IMG/VR virus record: IMGVR_UViG_3300031227_000023
Location: 1-64,000 of that record
DNA from: a virus
Reading direction: 5' to 3' (one strand)
Length of the DNA: 64,000 bases
The position numbers and the translations under genes are program-made. A model generated the notes under the pieces. That model searched no databases. It was not told where the DNA came from and saw only the letters and a program-made list of their open reading frames with translations. This document shows, in pieces, positions 42,698 through 50,631 of this stretch (positions within the stretch are counted from its first letter, which is position 1; each line of letters begins with the position of its first letter).

Positions 42698-43048
42698 TTA
42701 TTTCTTGGGTTCGGGCTTGGGTGCCACCCTGCCTGCCTGTGCAGCCTTGGGTGCCTGCGCCTGAACCGGTTTCTTTTTCGCTGGGGGGATGGCCACATTG
42801 GCCTTGATACGACCACGCGCCAACGCAGCGGCAACATCGGGGCATTCCAAAACCGAGTCATGGAACGGGCCAGCCTTCACGCCAACCATCAGGTGAATGG
42901 CAAACGGAACGCGCCGCACCTTCCCCTTGCCAGCATCACCGGGCAACTTCTGCCGCGTACACAAGCACTTCCCGGATTGCACACAATACACATCGTGTTC
43001 CAAGTGCAAACTGATCGGTGCCCTTGTCAAATTCTCAAGCCTAATCAT
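42698..43048 (-). CDS. Unknown tail-region protein, 116 aa
   Basis: Residues 1-75 look like a small beta barrel (MIRLENLTRAPISLHLEHDVYCVQSGKCLCTRQK...RRVPFAIHLMVGVKAGPFHDSVLECPDV). A Pro/Lys/Ala-rich tail follows (PPAKKKPVQAQAPKAAQAGRVAPKPEPKK). Coded just before the sheath. No family match. The start overlaps the upstream stop (ATGA) and has GGAGCAATTACC. Confidence 0.6.
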   Translation of the reverse strand: MIRLENLTRAPISLHLEHDVYCVQSGKCLCTRQKLPGDAGKGKVRRVPFAIHLMVGVKAGPFHDSVLECPDVAAALARGRIKANVAIPPAKKKPVQAQAPKAAQAGRVAPKPEPKK

Positions 43049-43974
43049 GGTAATTGCTCCTGTGTCACTGTCGGATCATCTGTTACGGTCCACCCGCGTT
43101 CAACAACTGCACGGTCATCATCTTCATGCCTGAACCCGCGCACAACAAACGGGCAAGAAAACTGATGAACACGGTTGCGCCCACCGGTGGTTGCAAGCTG
43201 CAACTTGGGCGGATCGGTCAAAATCAGCGGGAACGATTCAGCGTCTTCATCCTCAAATGTTAGCCACACGTGCTTCACAGTCAGAAAGAAACGATTCACC
43301 ACCTTCTTCAAGGCCATCAATTCGTTCCTGTTGTCACTGGCAACAACCAAAGTGAACAACAACTTGACCCATTCAACGGGTGCCTTCTGCACCCACTGCG
43401 GACCTGTTGCCGTTCGCTTCCTTGCTTGCTGATTCCTGTAAAGCCGGTCCCACTCTTCATCCGGCCCTTCAACAATCACAATCGGCAAACCTGCGCTTGC
43501 AACATCCACAGAAGCAACACCAAGTTCATCCACTTCTGCGTGATCCAAGTCAGTCAGCCAAGCCACGTTTGGCAAGCTATGACGTTTTAAAAGAACGAGC
43601 AACGCACGGACAATTGCCGAATCTCTCGATTCCCCAACCAATGCGGTCAGTTGATATGTGAACGCATCGGGTCCTATAACGGTTTCAGTTGTGTTGCCAT
43701 CATCATCAAGCCGATTCACCACAATGTCAACATTCTTGGGCAAATCAGAAACGCTGTCTACATACACCGGAACCACAAAATACAGCAGCGTTGGGGCAAC
43801 AACCTGCACCTTTGAAGACAGCACCCCATTGACGGAAACACTCATGGTCAACTGTTCATCACCACCACCCGTGCCGGACACAGGCAACCGGAAGTCTTCA
43901 CCCCACAGCCGTACCAAATACCCACCTGTGGGTGGTCCAACGATTCGGTCCAAATGATCAAAGCGCAATGCCAT
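43045..43974 (-). CDS. Unknown tail-completion-region protein with TIG-like domain, 309 aa
   Basis: Residues 1-95 have an IPT/TIG-like pattern (IVGPPTGGYLVRLWGEDFRLPV...MSVSVNGVLSSKVQVVAPTLLYFVVPVY). The second part (VGESRDSAIVRALLVLLKRHSLPNVAWLTDLDHAEVD...EWVKLLFTLVVASDNRNELMALKKVVNRFFLTVKHVWLTF) is alpha/beta and resembles proteins between head-tail connectors and the sheath. No firm family. ATG 43974 shares one base with the upstream stop (TGATG). Confidence 0.55.
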   Translation of the reverse strand: MALRFDHLDRIVGPPTGGYLVRLWGEDFRLPVSGTGGGDEQLTMSVSVNGVLSSKVQVVAPTLLYFVVPVYVDSVSDLPKNVDIVVNRLDDDGNTTETVIGPDAFTYQLTALVGESRDSAIVRALLVLLKRHSLPNVAWLTDLDHAEVDELGVASVDVASAGLPIVIVEGPDEEWDRLYRNQQARKRTATGPQWVQKAPVEWVKLLFTLVVASDNRNELMALKKVVNRFFLTVKHVWLTFEDEDAESFPLILTDPPKLQLATTGGRNRVHQFSCPFVVRGFRHEDDDRAVVERGWTVTDDPTVTQEQLP

Positions 43975-44471
43975 CACAACCCCAACGCTTTCTGCCAATC
44001 CTTGGGCAATTCCTGCAACTTCTTCTTCACCCACGTATCATAGGTTTGCTGAAGAAAGCTGCGCCGGGGAATGATCACATTTTTGCTTCTGCCTGCGCGG
44101 TGCGTTCCAAACTCATGCACAGCCGCAATGTTTGCCAATGACCGCGTGCCGCTCTTATCCCTGTGTTGCGCCTGCCTTAATACTCCCACAAAATATCCCT
44201 GCCCAACCTTGCGCACAATCACGCTGCGCCGCAGTTGCCCGGTAACAATCAGGATCTTCGGATTGCGCACCTTTTCCTTGCGCTGCCGTTGCATCAACGT
44301 GCTGGCAGCAAGCGGTTCCCATGGCGTGCCGCCCGGCTTCTGATTGGTAATTCCCTTGACCACTTCAGCCTGAAACTCATGCGCATACAAAGCTGTCAGC
44401 CTGCCTTCTGCAACCTGAACCTTCTTTGCCAGTGACGCCATGAACCCCGCAGCCTGACCGGAAGACATCAT
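43974..44471 (-). CDS. Tail completion/virion morphogenesis protein (gpS-like), 165 aa
   Basis: Resembles the phage virion morphogenesis family (P2 gpS/Mu gpG): helical N-terminus, then KPGGTPWEPLAASTLMQRQRKEK, KILIVTGQLRRSVIVRKVGQGYFVGVLR and IAAVHEFGTHRAGRSKNVIIPRRSFLQQT. The VHEFGT...IPRRSFL pair is the family signature. It finishes the upper end of the tail. The start lies in an overlap with the previous stop. Confidence 0.8.
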   Translation of the reverse strand: MMSSGQAAGFMASLAKKVQVAEGRLTALYAHEFQAEVVKGITNQKPGGTPWEPLAASTLMQRQRKEKVRNPKILIVTGQLRRSVIVRKVGQGYFVGVLRQAQHRDKSGTRSLANIAAVHEFGTHRAGRSKNVIIPRRSFLQQTYDTWVKKKLQELPKDWQKALGL

Positions 44472-44968
44472 TGCTGCTGCCTGTCATCAATAGTGATTGC
44501 CAAAATATTCCGCTTGGGATTATGCAACGCCAACCCGTAACTGTCGGGCACCGCCTTCACAACGTATTGCCCCGGTGGGTTTGTGAATGTTTCAATCAAC
44601 GTTCCATCCTTCTGATACAACGCCGCAATTCGATCACCGGGTTTGATCAATGCCCGGCCATCAGTCCCAACCAAGCCGTTCCGTTCCAACCACTTAAAAT
44701 GCGCAAGATACACCGTGCGGGTCTTTGGAGTCTGCCCACCCGCCATCTGCTGCTGTTCGTTGACCCGTTCTGTATGGATCTGAACAGGCACCCGCACTTC
44801 AGCCATTTCCCTGCGGCTGGATTGGCCAACAGGATTCCCCGCCACTGCGGTTTTGATTGGTTCCCGGAAATCTTCATCGTACCCACCACCGACAACATCA
44901 GCAGTGGCTTGGGTATCCAGCCTGCACACCCCAATTAAAAATTTGCTAATCAACCGTCCTCTTGGCAT
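44468..44968 (-). CDS. Unknown head-tail connector-region protein, 166 aa
   Basis: Beta-rich C-terminus (KPGDRIAALYQKDGTLIETFTNPPGQYVVKAVPDSYGLALHNPKRNILAITIDD) suggests a small barrel as in head-closure proteins. The N-terminal third is charged and probably flexible. Coded between a connector-type gene and the gpS-like gene. ATG 44968 has an AGGTGTGCCAC site; an ATG three codons upstream is possible. Confidence 0.55.
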   Translation of the reverse strand: MPRGRLISKFLIGVCRLDTQATADVVGGGYDEDFREPIKTAVAGNPVGQSSRREMAEVRVPVQIHTERVNEQQQMAGGQTPKTRTVYLAHFKWLERNGLVGTDGRALIKPGDRIAALYQKDGTLIETFTNPPGQYVVKAVPDSYGLALHNPKRNILAITIDDRQQQ

Positions 44969-45450
44969 GTGGCACACCTTTGAAGATTTATGACTTTTTT
45001 AATTGCACGCAGCAATCCGTCATATTTTGCCAACTCTGAATTGCTGTAAGCAATCGCAAGCACGCCTGCCCGCGCCTGATCACAATCAATCCAGAATTCA
45101 AATCTTCCATTGGTCTGCTTGTTGGCCCGCAGCAACGCATGACCCTTGGCCATCATGAACGCTGCAAGTGCTAAATCTTCCACTTTTATACCACACGAAC
45201 CGCCTTGACGCATAACATTAGTGCCACTCCCAAACCTGACCGCGTGCCGTAACTCTTGCACCCGTTGGTCAAATTGAAAGCATGCCCCGTTGCGCCACTT
45301 ATCCTTGGCTTCACTGTGCAGCAGATCGTTTTCATCAAACACAAAGTCATGCTTTTCACGCCTTGACTGCGCCAACTCCACGCCCTTCAACGGAACCCCT
45401 TCAAGCAACAGCCACGCGGCAAACCCGATTGAATGCGTATGGTATATCAC
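44950..45450 (-). CDS. Unknown protein, paralogue of 46960-47427, 166 aa
   Basis: Its C-terminus, AYSNSELAKYDGLLRAIKKVINL, matches that of the 155-residue protein at 46960-47427 (NYTNSECTGFDACMRALKRLVNL). Both share a helical N-terminal start, an F-x-F-D/R-Y-D-R-x-V-x-x-LR segment and an LALAA/LGLAA helix. This looks like the DUF5659-type phage pattern, whose function is unknown. Uses a GTG start in a GTGA overlap. Confidence 0.6.
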   Translation of the reverse strand: MIYHTHSIGFAAWLLLEGVPLKGVELAQSRREKHDFVFDENDLLHSEAKDKWRNGACFQFDQRVQELRHAVRFGSGTNVMRQGGSCGIKVEDLALAAFMMAKGHALLRANKQTNGRFEFWIDCDQARAGVLAIAYSNSELAKYDGLLRAIKKVINLQRCATCQEDG

Positions 45451-46499
45451 ACAACCCCCATTTCTGTTGGCCTATGAAACTGCGCAATAACATCATCAAT
45501 TTCGGGATCACCAGTGGGGTAAGAATTGACATTGCTGCCCTGCCCCGCGCCCGCCCGTGGGGCAAAGGAAACTGACTGTGTTTTTGTTTTGATAGAACTG
45601 ACCCTGTGCGCTTCACGCCTGTCTTCCATTTCATCCGGGTCATCAAATGTCGGCAGCATGCGCCACACGATCTTCACCGCTGCATCACGCAATTCTTGGG
45701 GTGGCGTGTTCACCACCAAAATATTATCCTCATCTTCATACACTTCCGTGTACCCGAACACACCCTTGACTTCCACGTTGTGCCTGCCTTCAGGAAATTT
45801 GTACGCGGGATCGTAGAAGGCAATGTGCGGATCTGCACGGTCATCTTCCAGCGTGTTCCTGTTCCTGATGTGCCGGTTGCCAACCCGCATCACTTCATCA
45901 TCAACATCCCACACCGGATCATAATCCTTGTCTAAATAATTCACTTCTTCCAACGCATCAATCGGGTGCCTGAACGGCAGCCGGTCCATGCCGTTGCCAT
46001 CGAACCGGGCCACGATGTACCGCAGATCAAAGATGTTTGCCGTGGCCCTGTAAATCAGGCTTGTTGCTGCCTGCAACTTGCTGCCAACTTCAGCATCCGT
46101 GGCATCAGCTTCAGCAATTCCCCAATTCCTGACATCCTGAACCGTGGCCACCTGCTGCCTGTACCGGTTGGCACCCGGATCTGCCACGCACAATTCATAC
46201 CCGTGTGTGGTCCATTCATCTGCTGCCGCAATCTTCCACCGAACCGCAACCAAGTAGTGCCCCTTGTCAGCATCAGCCGGAACAGTCCATGGGATCACGT
46301 ACCGGCCAACGCCCAACAGGGTGGCACTCAAATCAATAACAGCCCAATCAACCACTTCGGTCAGGCCAGTGGCTTCACGAAGGAACACCTTGAAGTCAGC
46401 AGAACTTGCAGCCTGCAAGAATCCGTTCGCATCCATTGCAAAAAACCACAACCTTGGATTGGTTGTGGATACCACTTCGCTCTGCTTCAGGTGTTCCAT
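45447..46499 (-). CDS. Head-tail connector-type virion protein, 350 aa
   Basis: Mixed structure. The N-terminal 110 residues are beta (PRLWFFAMDANGFLQAASSADFKVFLREATG...VGRYVIPWTVPADADKGHYLVAVRWK). The middle is helical with DVRNWGIAEADATDAEVGSKLQAATSLIYRATANIFDLRYIVARFDGN, the pattern of gp6/gp10-like head-tail connectors. The C-terminus has a beta segment (RHNVEVKGVFGYTE...ELRDAAVKIVWRMLPTF). A head-closure or adaptor role is inferred from position and pattern. Confidence 0.6.
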   Translation of the reverse strand: MEHLKQSEVVSTTNPRLWFFAMDANGFLQAASSADFKVFLREATGLTEVVDWAVIDLSATLLGVGRYVIPWTVPADADKGHYLVAVRWKIAAADEWTTHGYELCVADPGANRYRQQVATVQDVRNWGIAEADATDAEVGSKLQAATSLIYRATANIFDLRYIVARFDGNGMDRLPFRHPIDALEEVNYLDKDYDPVWDVDDEVMRVGNRHIRNRNTLEDDRADPHIAFYDPAYKFPEGRHNVEVKGVFGYTEVYEDEDNILVVNTPPQELRDAAVKIVWRMLPTFDDPDEMEDRREAHRVSSIKTKTQSVSFAPRAGAGQGSNVNSYPTGDPEIDDVIAQFHRPTEMGVV

Positions 46500-46512
46500 G
46501 TTCGATGCTCCG

Positions 46513-46947
46513 TTATTTCTTCGCCGGGTCTGAATCTAAACCATTCAGCTGCCCATGGATGACTCCCGGTGCCACTTCAACTGCATCCATTGTGTCTTCC
46601 CCGGCCTGCGGTTGTCCACTTTCCGCTGCCTGCGCTTCTTCAGCAGCAGCCTTGTGCAAGCTAATCATATTGAACAGCACGCCCCTGAAATTGCTGAACC
46701 CTGTGTGAAGCCCGGTGACAACCGCATGTCTTAACGGGGCAACAGCAGACTGCGGCAACTGGCCACCATGCATCTTCAGGCTGATGTTTTCTGCAATCTC
46801 CTTTTCTTGGAATTCAACCAAAAACGCACACATGGCATCGAACAGCACAACCTGTTCCGTTGTAAGCGTTGGTCCGCCCAACGCAGCCTTCAGCCTGTCC
46901 TTCAACGGGGCAGCATCAGGTGCCTGCGCCTTCTTTTCTTCCGACAT
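46513..46947 (-). CDS. Unknown small helical protein, 144 aa
   Basis: Helical, with a possible four-helix core (TTEQVVLFDAMCAFLVEFQEKEIAENISLKMHGG...HAVVTGLHTGFSNFRGVLFNMISLHKAAAEE) and an acidic Ala/Glu C-terminus. Located between the connector-type protein and the second DUF5659-like protein. No recognised family; its start has GAAGGGAAAGACCC. Confidence 0.55.
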   Translation of the reverse strand: MSEEKKAQAPDAAPLKDRLKAALGGPTLTTEQVVLFDAMCAFLVEFQEKEIAENISLKMHGGQLPQSAVAPLRHAVVTGLHTGFSNFRGVLFNMISLHKAAAEEAQAAESGQPQAGEDTMDAVEVAPGVIHGQLNGLDSDPAKK

Positions 46948-46959
46948 GGGTCTTTCCCT

Positions 46960-47427
46960 TCATAAATTTACAAGACGCTTCAGGGCACGCATGCATGCGT
47001 CAAACCCTGTGCATTCACTGTTGGTGTAATTAATCGCAAGCCGCTTCCACAGGCTGCCGCCCGGATCGTCAAAAATAAACCGGTACGCGCCACGATTCGG
47101 CTTACACGCAACCACCAACTTCACATCGTTCACGATCATCCATGCAGCCAATCCCAAGTCACTGGCAATCACCTGCCCACGTTCAGCATCACGGTACTGT
47201 GGATTTGACTGCGCAATTTCACGCAGGGTGCGCACTTCCCTATCGTACCGGAACAGATCGCGTGAAGCATATGCACCAATATCAGATTCCCACTTCCGTT
47301 GCTCGCTTGGCAGGAATGTGAAAGTATACCTGTAACGGTCATCCATCACGGCATCCTTCAGCATCCAACCAAGCTGCAACAAGAAGGAAGCAACCCCAAG
47401 ATTCGTGGTTTGTAATTGATCAGCCAT
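46960..47427 (-). CDS. Unknown protein, paralogue of 44950-45450, 155 aa
   Basis: Matches the neighbouring 166-residue protein in its end (YTNSECTGFDACMRALKRLVNL) and layout: N-terminal FLLQLGWMLKDAVMDDRYRYTFTF, middle LFRYDREVRTLREI, SDLGLAAWMIV. Retaining two diverged copies two genes apart suggests a structural or assembly role in the neck. The start has GGGATAGGAACCCA. Confidence 0.6.
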   Translation of the reverse strand: MADQLQTTNLGVASFLLQLGWMLKDAVMDDRYRYTFTFLPSEQRKWESDIGAYASRDLFRYDREVRTLREIAQSNPQYRDAERGQVIASDLGLAAWMIVNDVKLVVACKPNRGAYRFIFDDPGGSLWKRLAINYTNSECTGFDACMRALKRLVNL

Positions 47428-47434
47428 TGGGTTC

Positions 47435-48184
47435 CTATCCCTTCGTGGTGGACGCCTTGCGTTTGGCCGGTGCTTTTCGTTTGGCCTTGGCCGGGGCCCT
47501 TTTCTTTGCCACAGGCTTCACGACCGGGGGGGAAGCAGGGGCAGGGGCAACCGCTTCAGCCAACGTGCCCGCATCTTGCGTGGCACCGTGATCAACCAAT
47601 TCCCCTTTCTCGTTCACTTCAACCATCTTCGGTGTGGAAGCACGGGATGCCCGCGCCCCAAGGTCTGTGTTTTCATTCAACGTCACTTCATCCAACCCCG
47701 CATCCCAATCCTTACTGCCGTCCACTTCACCCTTCACCACCTCGCTTGTGCGGGTTGGAACATCCGGGTGGACTTGTTCCGGTTCCGGCAACGCCTGCAC
47801 AACACCGGGAAGGTCCGCACCCGGCCCAACCAAGTCACGTGTCCGGCCAACAGGGCTGGCCTTGATTACCACCGGGGCAGCAGCGGGTTCATCCTGGAAA
47901 TCAACAGCACTTTCAGGATTACCCTGCGGAATAAACCCGGCCTGCTGCATCTGCTTCCTGCGCCGTTCCTTGATTTGTTCCTGCAATTCTGCCGGGGTGA
48001 TGGACTCGAAAACCGGCAGACTGTCAGGGTCAGCGGGGTTGGTCAGTGCCGTTTTCAGGTAAGGAACAACCCCCGCATCAACCGTGTACCACCCCTTGTC
48101 TTTGTGAAAAATCGTTGACCCAATCGTGTACGTTTTACACTTGGCCTGCACCCTGATCCGCACCAACAGTTTGTCTTGTCCCAT
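47435..48184 (-). CDS. Unknown protein with H1-like tail, 249 aa
   Basis: The first 75 residues (VRIRVQAKCKTYTIGSTIFHKDKGWYTVDAG...LTNPADPDSLPVFE) are a paralogous domain of the next gene upstream (48244-48639). The middle is disordered and acidic. The last 30 residues (KPVAKKRAPAKAKRKAPAKRKAS) copy the Lys/Ala/Pro composition of histone H1 and bacterial histone-like tails, implying nucleic-acid binding. ATG 48184 is preferred because AAGGAG then lies eight bases upstream; ATG 48190 is too close. Confidence 0.6.
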   Translation of the reverse strand: MGQDKLLVRIRVQAKCKTYTIGSTIFHKDKGWYTVDAGVVPYLKTALTNPADPDSLPVFESITPAELQEQIKERRRKQMQQAGFIPQGNPESAVDFQDEPAAAPVVIKASPVGRTRDLVGPGADLPGVVQALPEPEQVHPDVPTRTSEVVKGEVDGSKDWDAGLDEVTLNENTDLGARASRASTPKMVEVNEKGELVDHGATQDAGTLAEAVAPAPASPPVVKPVAKKRAPAKAKRKAPAKRKASTTKG

Positions 48185-48243
48185 CGTCATTGCTCCTTCT
48201 TATTTCACAATGCCACGTTCACAACGAACGCAGCCAACCATCT

Positions 48244-48639
48244 TCAATTAACATCATTCCGAACCCCCGGAACAACAACAGGCACGCCACCACGCCCACC
48301 CATTGCAGTCAGCCCGCCAATACTATAAACAGGCTTTGCTGTGGCCACCCACGCAGCCATTTTCCTGCCACCCGTGCCAGTTGCACGCGGCAAGTCTTGC
48401 TTCGCTTTGCCATCTTCCACAACACCGGCACGTTCAGGTTCAACGGCAACGGCTATTTTCTCTTGCGATCTGACTTCAAACACCGCACCGCTGTCAGGAT
48501 TTGAAGGATTCACCAACACTCCACGGAACACTTCAGCCGCACTATCTTCCACCACGAACCATCCCGCACCCTTGTGGTAAACCCTGCCACCCATCGTGTA
48601 TGTTTTACATTTCATGTCCGGCTTGATTCGTACCTGCAT
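48244..48639 (-). CDS. Unknown protein, paralogous N-terminal domain, 131 aa
   Basis: Its N-terminus (MQVRIKPDMKCKTYTMGGRVYHKGAGWFVVEDS...LVNPSNPDSGAVFEV) matches the 47435-48184 protein over about 65 residues, with KCKTYT-[IM]-G, HK-x2-GW and NP-x-xPDS identical or conserved. Residues 70-131 are charged then Gly/Val-rich. Probably a small neck or capsid-surface module. ATG 48639 has AGGCAGATCC. Function unknown. Confidence 0.6.
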   Translation of the reverse strand: MQVRIKPDMKCKTYTMGGRVYHKGAGWFVVEDSAAEVFRGVLVNPSNPDSGAVFEVRSQEKIAVAVEPERAGVVEDGKAKQDLPRATGTGGRKMAAWVATAKPVYSIGGLTAMGGRGGVPVVVPGVRNDVN

Positions 48640-48652
48640 GGATCTGCCTGCT

Positions 48653-49597
48653 TTATTTTCGATCAGCAACAACAAACAATTCAACGCCATCACTGCCAAG
48701 GTGCAGCACTTCTTTCTGTGTCACATTCTTCAATACTTCTTCCAACAAATCCTTCCCAATAGCACCACCGACAAACAAAAATTTTGTTTCCTGAATCATG
48801 CAATTCAACCGGTTCCTTGCCAGTTCAATTTCACCACTGCCAAGCACCCGATCCAAAACGCCAACACAGACAGCAACTACAGCCCTGCGCGGGATTCCAT
48901 TATCTTCAAACACATCACCATGCCTGTATGATACAAGCGAATCAAAGACCCAATTTAAATGCTCTGCCACAGCCCGCTTCTGCGGATCTTTTTCAATTCC
49001 AATCACACTAAAGCCAATCTCTTGCAGCATCCTGCTTTTCCCACCAGTGCTCGACCCAACGTCATACGCACGCCCCGCACGCAAATTGTTTTCGTTGCAG
49101 AAACGATGAACATGTTGAAACCACCCGGACGAATTCACAACATCCCAATCGCCAAAGGCAGGATGATCAATCTGTTCCCGCAGTACATGCCCGTTCTGAA
49201 ATTGCACCAACCTGTCTTCCAAATCAACCCACATCTGATTCACTTGCTTGACTTCAACCGGAACAGGAAGCCCGCAAACAATGAACCGGCCACTTCTATG
49301 ATGCCCGTCGAGCATTTCATATTGCCCATTCCCGTGCAAAATAGCTGGTGCAGCAAATTCCGAATCTATCTCTTCGCCTTGAAGCGCACGCAAGGCTTCA
49401 ATTCTTCCCACCGCTTCATCTTCTGTCATCCCGTATGCACCACGTATCGCCTTGAAATACGTTGTTGATCGGTAATCACCACCACTTTCCAATGCCCGGT
49501 AAACATCACACACGGCAAGATTTGCAGCATTCCCCCGCCTTGCTCCGTCAATGCTTAACCACCGTACGGGAACTTGATGAATGATGCGCTCTGTCAT
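48653..49597 (-). CDS. ParB-like plus SAM-methyltransferase protein 1, 314 aa
   Basis: The N-terminal half has a ParB-like patch, APAILHGNGQYEMLDGHHRSGRFIVCGLPVPVEV (near 82-116). The C-terminal half has a class I methyltransferase glycine-rich loop, GRAYDVGSSTGGKSRMLQEIGFSVIGIEKDPQK (near 173-205). Residues downstream (RAVVAVCVGVLDRVLGSGEIELARNRLNCMI) complete the Rossmann sheet. A ParB-like domain can bind nucleotides or modify DNA, so the pair may act on nucleic acid or sugar nucleotides. A tandem paralogue follows the same layout, and the next gene upstream is a giant glycosyltransferase, so a modification pathway is likely. Confidence 0.65.
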   Translation of the reverse strand: MTERIIHQVPVRWLSIDGARRGNAANLAVCDVYRALESGGDYRSTTYFKAIRGAYGMTEDEAVGRIEALRALQGEEIDSEFAAPAILHGNGQYEMLDGHHRSGRFIVCGLPVPVEVKQVNQMWVDLEDRLVQFQNGHVLREQIDHPAFGDWDVVNSSGWFQHVHRFCNENNLRAGRAYDVGSSTGGKSRMLQEIGFSVIGIEKDPQKRAVAEHLNWVFDSLVSYRHGDVFEDNGIPRRAVVAVCVGVLDRVLGSGEIELARNRLNCMIQETKFLFVGGAIGKDLLEEVLKNVTQKEVLHLGSDGVELFVVADRK

Positions 49598-50631
49598 TTC
49601 TTTAATATTCCAGGCTTGGCCAACGCAAAAACATCACGCTTTTCCGTCTGCCCGATGTGAACAACTTCCCTGTTGGTCACTTCACCAAGCCACTTCATGT
49701 ATGGTTCTGTCTCAAAGGAAACAATCGACTTGTTCAAGGAAACGTCACCAACAGCACCACCATCAGTGATGAATACCCGTGTTTCCTGCACCATGCGCTT
49801 CAGCCGGTCAATCACAAGCTGATGATACCCTTGGCCAAGAAACCGGTGCAGCACACTGACACACACAGTCAACGCTGCCCCACCCCCGTGTGGTGGCACG
49901 CCTGTTTCATTGGTCAAGTCGCCACTCCGGTACGATACAAGCGAATCAAAAATCCAATTGCAATACGATGCCACAGCACGCGCATTGTCATCAATTTCCA
50001 CGCCGATCACGCTGAAACCAAGCCCGCGCAACATCCTGCTGATGTGCCCCGTGCAAGATCCAAGATCCCACGCCGTGCCCGCGCTGCCTTCATTCACACT
50101 AAACATCTCTTGATAAACAAGCCAATCCTTGATCAATTCCGTGCGCCTGCCTGACCTGTCAATTTCCCAATCCCTGAATTCAGGATGTTCAATCGGCTGA
50201 TACAGCAACCGCCTTCCACTATAAATTCTTTCCAACCGATCCTTGAACGCAAGCCACATCGGGTCAACCTGATTCAAATCAACGGGAATTTCAGTGTGCC
50301 CATCAACGATCATCTTGCAAACCCGGTGATGGGCATCACGAAGTTCATAGACACCATTGGCGTGCAGGATCACAGGCGCAGCAAAGTCTTCCCATATTTC
50401 AGATTCAAACAAACCCCGCAGCTTGTTGATCCGCGCCCGTGCCTGTTCAGGCGACATGCCCAACCCATCAGTGATCACTTTGAAATATTCCGAACCTTCC
50501 CCGGATTCGCCACGCTTCATTGCCCGGAACAAACCACAAGCCGCCAACTCTGTTGGCACCGTCCCCAAGGCACCTTCAACACGCAGCCACGGAACGGGAA
50601 CAAGATATTTTTCGCCCATATCAATCACCAT
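49594..50631 (-). CDS. ParB-like plus SAM-methyltransferase protein 2, 345 aa
   Basis: Paralogue of the previous gene, about 40% alike by eye. ParB-like patch APVILHANGVYELRDAHHRVCKMIVDGHTEIPVDL; SAM loop GTAWDLGSCTGHISRMLRGLGFSVIGVEIDDNAR; shared NWIFDSLVSYRSGD. The DGHHR motif of protein 1 is DAHHR here, so the two may have diverged in activity. ATG 50631 has an AGGAAAAAC site and overlaps the end of the glycosyltransferase gene by seven bases, implying coupled translation of all three genes. Confidence 0.65.
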   Translation of the reverse strand: MVIDMGEKYLVPVPWLRVEGALGTVPTELAACGLFRAMKRGESGEGSEYFKVITDGLGMSPEQARARINKLRGLFESEIWEDFAAPVILHANGVYELRDAHHRVCKMIVDGHTEIPVDLNQVDPMWLAFKDRLERIYSGRRLLYQPIEHPEFRDWEIDRSGRRTELIKDWLVYQEMFSVNEGSAGTAWDLGSCTGHISRMLRGLGFSVIGVEIDDNARAVASYCNWIFDSLVSYRSGDLTNETGVPPHGGGAALTVCVSVLHRFLGQGYHQLVIDRLKRMVQETRVFITDGGAVGDVSLNKSIVSFETEPYMKWLGEVTNREVVHIGQTEKRDVFALAKPGILKK

